8,209 nucleotides of DNA, taken from NCBI GenBank assembly GCA_947490975.1, contig CANLHV010000050.1:1-8209 (forward strand), written 5' to 3'. Made by a program: the position numbers and the translations under genes. The stretch is from Acidimicrobiaceae bacterium (lineage in GTDB: Bacteria; Actinomycetota; Acidimicrobiia; Acidimicrobiales; Ilumatobacteraceae). This document shows, one piece after another, positions 6,607-8,209 of the stretch. The notes below the pieces were generated by a model, which saw only the letters and a program-made list of their open reading frames with translations, searched no databases and was not told where the DNA came from. Each line of letters opens with the position of its first letter. Position 1 is the first letter of the stretch.

Positions 6607-7682
6607 TGGGTTCAATCTGGTCGAAAATTGTCGGGCAAGATCGGGCAGTAGAAAAGTTGCGGCACTTTGCGACTACGAATGTGCAATCGTTTTTATTTGT
6701 CGGACCAGAAGGTTGCGGCAAAGAGTATGCCGCACGAGCATTCGCATCGACGCTGATTACGGGTTCGGATAGTGATAGTTCACGAGAAGCTGACTTAATT
6801 TTGCGCGGTGAATTCGCCGACGTAAACGAAATTTTCCGTGTCGGTGCCGCTGTCGATAAAGAAGAAGCCGAAAGCATCGTCACTCAGTCTTCGACGACAC
6901 CACTTGAGGCGAAAGTTAAAATAATAATTATTCATGAAGTGCATCTGATGCGCGACAGCGCCGCGGTGCGGTTGCTCAAGACAATCGAAGAGCCTGCGCC
7001 GCAAGTGATTTTTATTTTGTTGGCTGATCAGCTCGTGCCGTCATTGACGACTATTAATTCGCGATGTGTGGTCGTTAACTTTGCACGGCTTCGCGAAAGT
7101 GATATCGCCTCGGCGCTAGTTGCTGACGGAGTGTTTCCGGCAACTGCTGAGTCGGTATCAAAAGCCAGTCAAGGCAACTTAGACCGTGCACGAATGCTCG
7201 TGACTGACAACTATTTGGCACGTCGACAAGAAGCATTTGCCAATATTGCTTCAAAACTTGACGGCACCGGGGCCGCTGTTTACAAAATTGTTGCTGATTT
7301 GAGCGATCATCTTGATAAAGCCGCCGAGGCACTCGAAACTATGCACGAGCGTGAGTTGACACAACTTGAAGAACGTGTTGCGCTCACAGGTGAGCGTGGT
7401 AGCGGTCGCAAAGTTATCGCAGATCGACACAAACGCGAGTTGCGCAAACTTCGAACTGATGAATTGCGCAGTGGCTTAAGTATTTTCGCTGGTGTTTACA
7501 GTGACTTACTGACGCAAGACCCCGAAACCGAAAGTGGCGATGAGATTATTGCGGCGGTCGCGGCGATCCACAAAACAATTTCTGCACTCGGTCTAAATAC
7601 AAACGAAGATCTCGCGCTTCATGCGTTGCTGCTCAGGTGTCCACCACTCAGCACGTTGTCGGCTTCTCTACAATTGCAGTAA
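6606..7682 (+). CDS. holB: DNA polymerase III delta' subunit (clamp loader)
   Basis: Clamp-loader subunit that helps place the sliding beta clamp on DNA at the replication fork, 358 residues from the chosen ATG. Seen: WSKIVGQDRAVEKLRHF (5-21), as in the N terminus of AAA+ clamp loaders. The P-loop-like FVGPEGCGKEYAARAFA has Glu40 where Ser or Thr is needed for ATPase activity. A degenerate Walker B, KIIIIHEVHLM (105-115), is followed by RLLKTIEEPAPQVIFIL (122-138) and the SRC motif at 152-154. The four zinc-binding cysteines of many DnaX/delta' proteins are absent. These losses fit delta' rather than the gamma/tau ATPase. The frame is open upstream to ATG 6522, but the ATG at 6606 overlaps the tmk stop and begins the family-like N terminus. 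The last 150 residues are less conserved, with a charged, coiled-coil-like stretch (HERELTQLEERVALTGERG). The tmk-holB pairing is common in bacteria. Confidence 0.92.
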   Translation: MGSIWSKIVGQDRAVEKLRHFATTNVQSFLFVGPEGCGKEYAARAFASTLITGSDSDSSREADLILRGEFADVNEIFRVGAAVDKEEAESIVTQSSTTPLEAKVKIIIIHEVHLMRDSAAVRLLKTIEEPAPQVIFILLADQLVPSLTTINSRCVVVNFARLRESDIASALVADGVFPATAESVSKASQGNLDRARMLVTDNYLARRQEAFANIASKLDGTGAAVYKIVADLSDHLDKAAEALETMHERELTQLEERVALTGERGSGRKVIADRHKRELRKLRTDELRSGLSIFAGVYSDLLTQDPETESGDEIIAAVAAIHKTISALGLNTNEDLALHALLLRCPPLSTLSASLQLQ

Positions 7683-7702
7683 TTTCTAGCGCATTAAGTC
7701 AG

Positions 7703-7708
7703 TAGAGT
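7703..7708 (+). promoter_or_regulatory. Candidate -10 element of the tRNA-Thr gene
   Basis: TAGAGT fits the TANNNT pattern and lies 9 nt before the first base of the tRNA, at about the distance expected for a start just upstream of the mature 5' end. No good -35 is seen at 17-18 nt upstream. It directly follows the 9-mer TTAAGTCAG, which recurs before the next gene. Confidence 0.3.
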
Positions 7709-7717
7709 GAGCGACGC

Positions 7718-7792
7718 GCCCGGGTAGCTCAGTGGTAGAGCAACGCACTCGTAATGCGTAGGTCGCGGGTCCAATTCCCGCCTCGGGCTCCA
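7718..7792 (+). tRNA. tRNA-Thr(CGT)
   Basis: Full cloverleaf of 75 nt with encoded CCA. The acceptor stem is GCCCGGG with CTCGGGC (one G-U pair), followed by discriminator T and CCA (7790-7792). The D stem is GCTC/GAGC with loop AGTGGTA. The anticodon stem is ACGCA/TGCGT with loop CTCGTAA, giving anticodon CGT (7750-7752), which reads the Thr codon ACG. The variable loop is AGGTC. The T stem is GCGGG/CCCGC. The T loop reads TCCAATT, so position 55 (base 7771) is C where nearly all elongator tRNAs have U (pseudouridine). All stems pair fully, so the gene looks functional. The oddity at 55 is worth verifying. The gene stands between holB and an aldehyde dehydrogenase, in the same direction. Confidence 0.96.
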
Positions 7793-7818
7793 CTACGTTT
7801 TCAGCAATTGCTTGCAAT

Positions 7819-7848
7819 CTGACGCTTGGGTTAAGTCAGGTCTACTGT
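7819..7848 (+). promoter_or_regulatory. Candidate promoter of a leaderless aldehyde dehydrogenase mRNA
   Basis: TACTGT (7843-7848) fits TANNNT and ends 6 nt before the ATG at 7855. CTGACG (7819-7824), a 4 of 6 match to TTGACA, lies 18 nt upstream of it. This spacing would start transcription at or next to the A of the ATG. No Shine-Dalgarno sequence precedes this start, which agrees with a leaderless message, a common arrangement in Actinobacteria. Confidence 0.5.
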
Positions 7849-7854
7849 ATTTGT

Positions 7855-8209
7855 ATGAAGAAATCGCTTACACCGACTCAAGAAATGATGCAGAAAATTT
7901 CGGGCACTCATTGGCTCGACAACAAATATGTAGCAGGCAGTGGATCTCGAACAGCAGTAATTGATCCGGCGACTGCACTTCAATGTGGCGAATTTGCCAA
8001 CGCTACAAATAACGAAATTGATTTAGCCGTGCGAAATGCAAATCGCGCGCAACGCGAGTGGTGGTCAATGAGCGCTCTTGATCGAGCGAATGCGCTACAC
8101 AGCGTGGCTGAAAGAATGCTGGCAATGACAGCAACAACCGGCGAAGTCTTGACGCGTGAAATGGGCAAACCATTTCGTGAAAGCAACTGGGAAGGCGGCG
8201 CCTCGGCAT
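7855..8209 (+). CDS. Aldehyde dehydrogenase family protein, N-terminal part (3' end outside window)
   Basis: The first 118 residues of an NAD(P)-dependent aldehyde dehydrogenase, which oxidises an aldehyde to the acid. The frame stays open to the window end. Seen: WLDNKYVAGSG (20-30), VIDPATALQCGEFANAT (35-51), then a helical stretch with AVRNANRAQREW (58-69). RANALHSVAERM and LTREMGKPFRESNWEG follow, matching the family's N-terminal pattern of DPATG...AT...AV..A..A...W...R...L...E.GKP..E. The catalytic Cys, Glu and the NAD-binding motifs lie outside the window. Substrate cannot be told from this part. Succinate-semialdehyde and betaine-aldehyde types are possible. ATG 7855 is chosen because it follows the -10-like TACTGT at leaderless spacing. 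Met11 (7885) and Met12 (7888) are alternatives. It is probably transcribed separately from topA-tmk-holB. Confidence 0.88.
   Translation, partial: MKKSLTPTQEMMQKISGTHWLDNKYVAGSGSRTAVIDPATALQCGEFANATNNEIDLAVRNANRAQREWWSMSALDRANALHSVAERMLAMTATTGEVLTREMGKPFRESNWEGGASA

Larger units (their letters stand above)
7694..7839 (+). repeat. 9-bp direct repeat TTAAGTCAG flanking the tRNA gene
   Basis: Two identical copies occur at 7694-7702 and 7831-7839, both in short non-coding gaps. Each is followed at 0 or 3 nt by a TANNNT hexamer (TAGAGT and TACTGT). They may be a shared promoter element or regulator site, or chance. The second copy also contains GTCAG, able to pair with CTGAC at 7819-7823. Confidence 0.4.

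Noticed and set aside
6919..6942. AT-rich palindrome AATAATTATT inside holB
   Set aside because: It is explained by the run of isoleucine codons in the Walker B beta-strand, with no other regulatory signal beside it.
7765..7792. 3' end of the tRNA as an attachment site for an integrated element
   Set aside because: No second copy of the tRNA end, integrase or foreign-looking gene is seen. The downstream gene is an ordinary aldehyde dehydrogenase, though only about 400 bp can be inspected.
7803..7823. Palindrome AGCAATTGCT and overlapping ATTGC-TT-GCAAT after the tRNA, as a terminator
   Set aside because: The stems are short and AT-rich with no following T tract. The TTTT just before it (7798-7801) is on the wrong side for a plus-strand terminator.

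Overview
The window looks like a chromosomal segment of an actinobacterium. It has moderate GC, and its genes are tightly packed and often overlap. The best guess is an Acidimicrobiia-like lineage of the freshwater or marine type. The clues are an actinobacterial-style Tad (tight adherence) pilus cluster, a zinc-finger-free DNA topoisomerase I with a lysine-rich histone-like tail, the gene order topA-tmk-holB, weak or absent Shine-Dalgarno sequences, and an apparently leaderless promoter. The phylum call is fairly secure. The class is inference from style and gene order only.

Layout. Positions 1-2177 (+) hold the 3' part of a Tad/Flp pilus operon: the C-terminal part of the TadA/CpaF ATPase, TadB, TadC, a small Flp-type prepilin and a TadE-like pseudopilin. 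Every junction overlaps: 4 nt at the first three, and about 11 nt at the last if the TadE TTG start is right. Positions 2174-3223 (-) hold rsgA, the circularly permuted ribosome-assembly GTPase. Its stop codon shares the TTAA at 2174-2177 with the tadE stop. A 66-bp divergent gap (3224-3289) separates rsgA from topA (3290-5974), which is followed by tmk (thymidylate kinase, 5998-6606) and holB (DNA polymerase III delta', 6606-7682). These three form a DNA replication and topology operon on the + strand. A tRNA-Thr(CGT) gene with encoded CCA lies at 7718-7792. The window ends inside an aldehyde dehydrogenase gene (from 7855), whose start codon lies 6 nt after a -10-like hexamer.

How the parts work together. 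TadA would power assembly through the TadB/TadC membrane platform. Flp would be the major pilin and TadE a minor pilin or priming subunit, both cut at a Gly|Gln site by a prepilin peptidase not encoded here. TopA relaxes negative supercoils, Tmk supplies dTDP for dTTP synthesis, and HolB is part of the clamp loader. RsgA matures 30S subunits. The aldehyde dehydrogenase looks like a separate metabolic gene.

I found no mobile element, CRISPR array, phage gene or clearly new multi-gene system. The points most worth a second look are small: the tRNA has C where the universal U55 (pseudouridine) should be, a 9-bp repeat precedes the two -10-like elements flanking the tRNA, the tad and rsgA genes are tied stop to stop, and TopA has an unusual residue next to its active-site tyrosine motif and an internally repeated tail.
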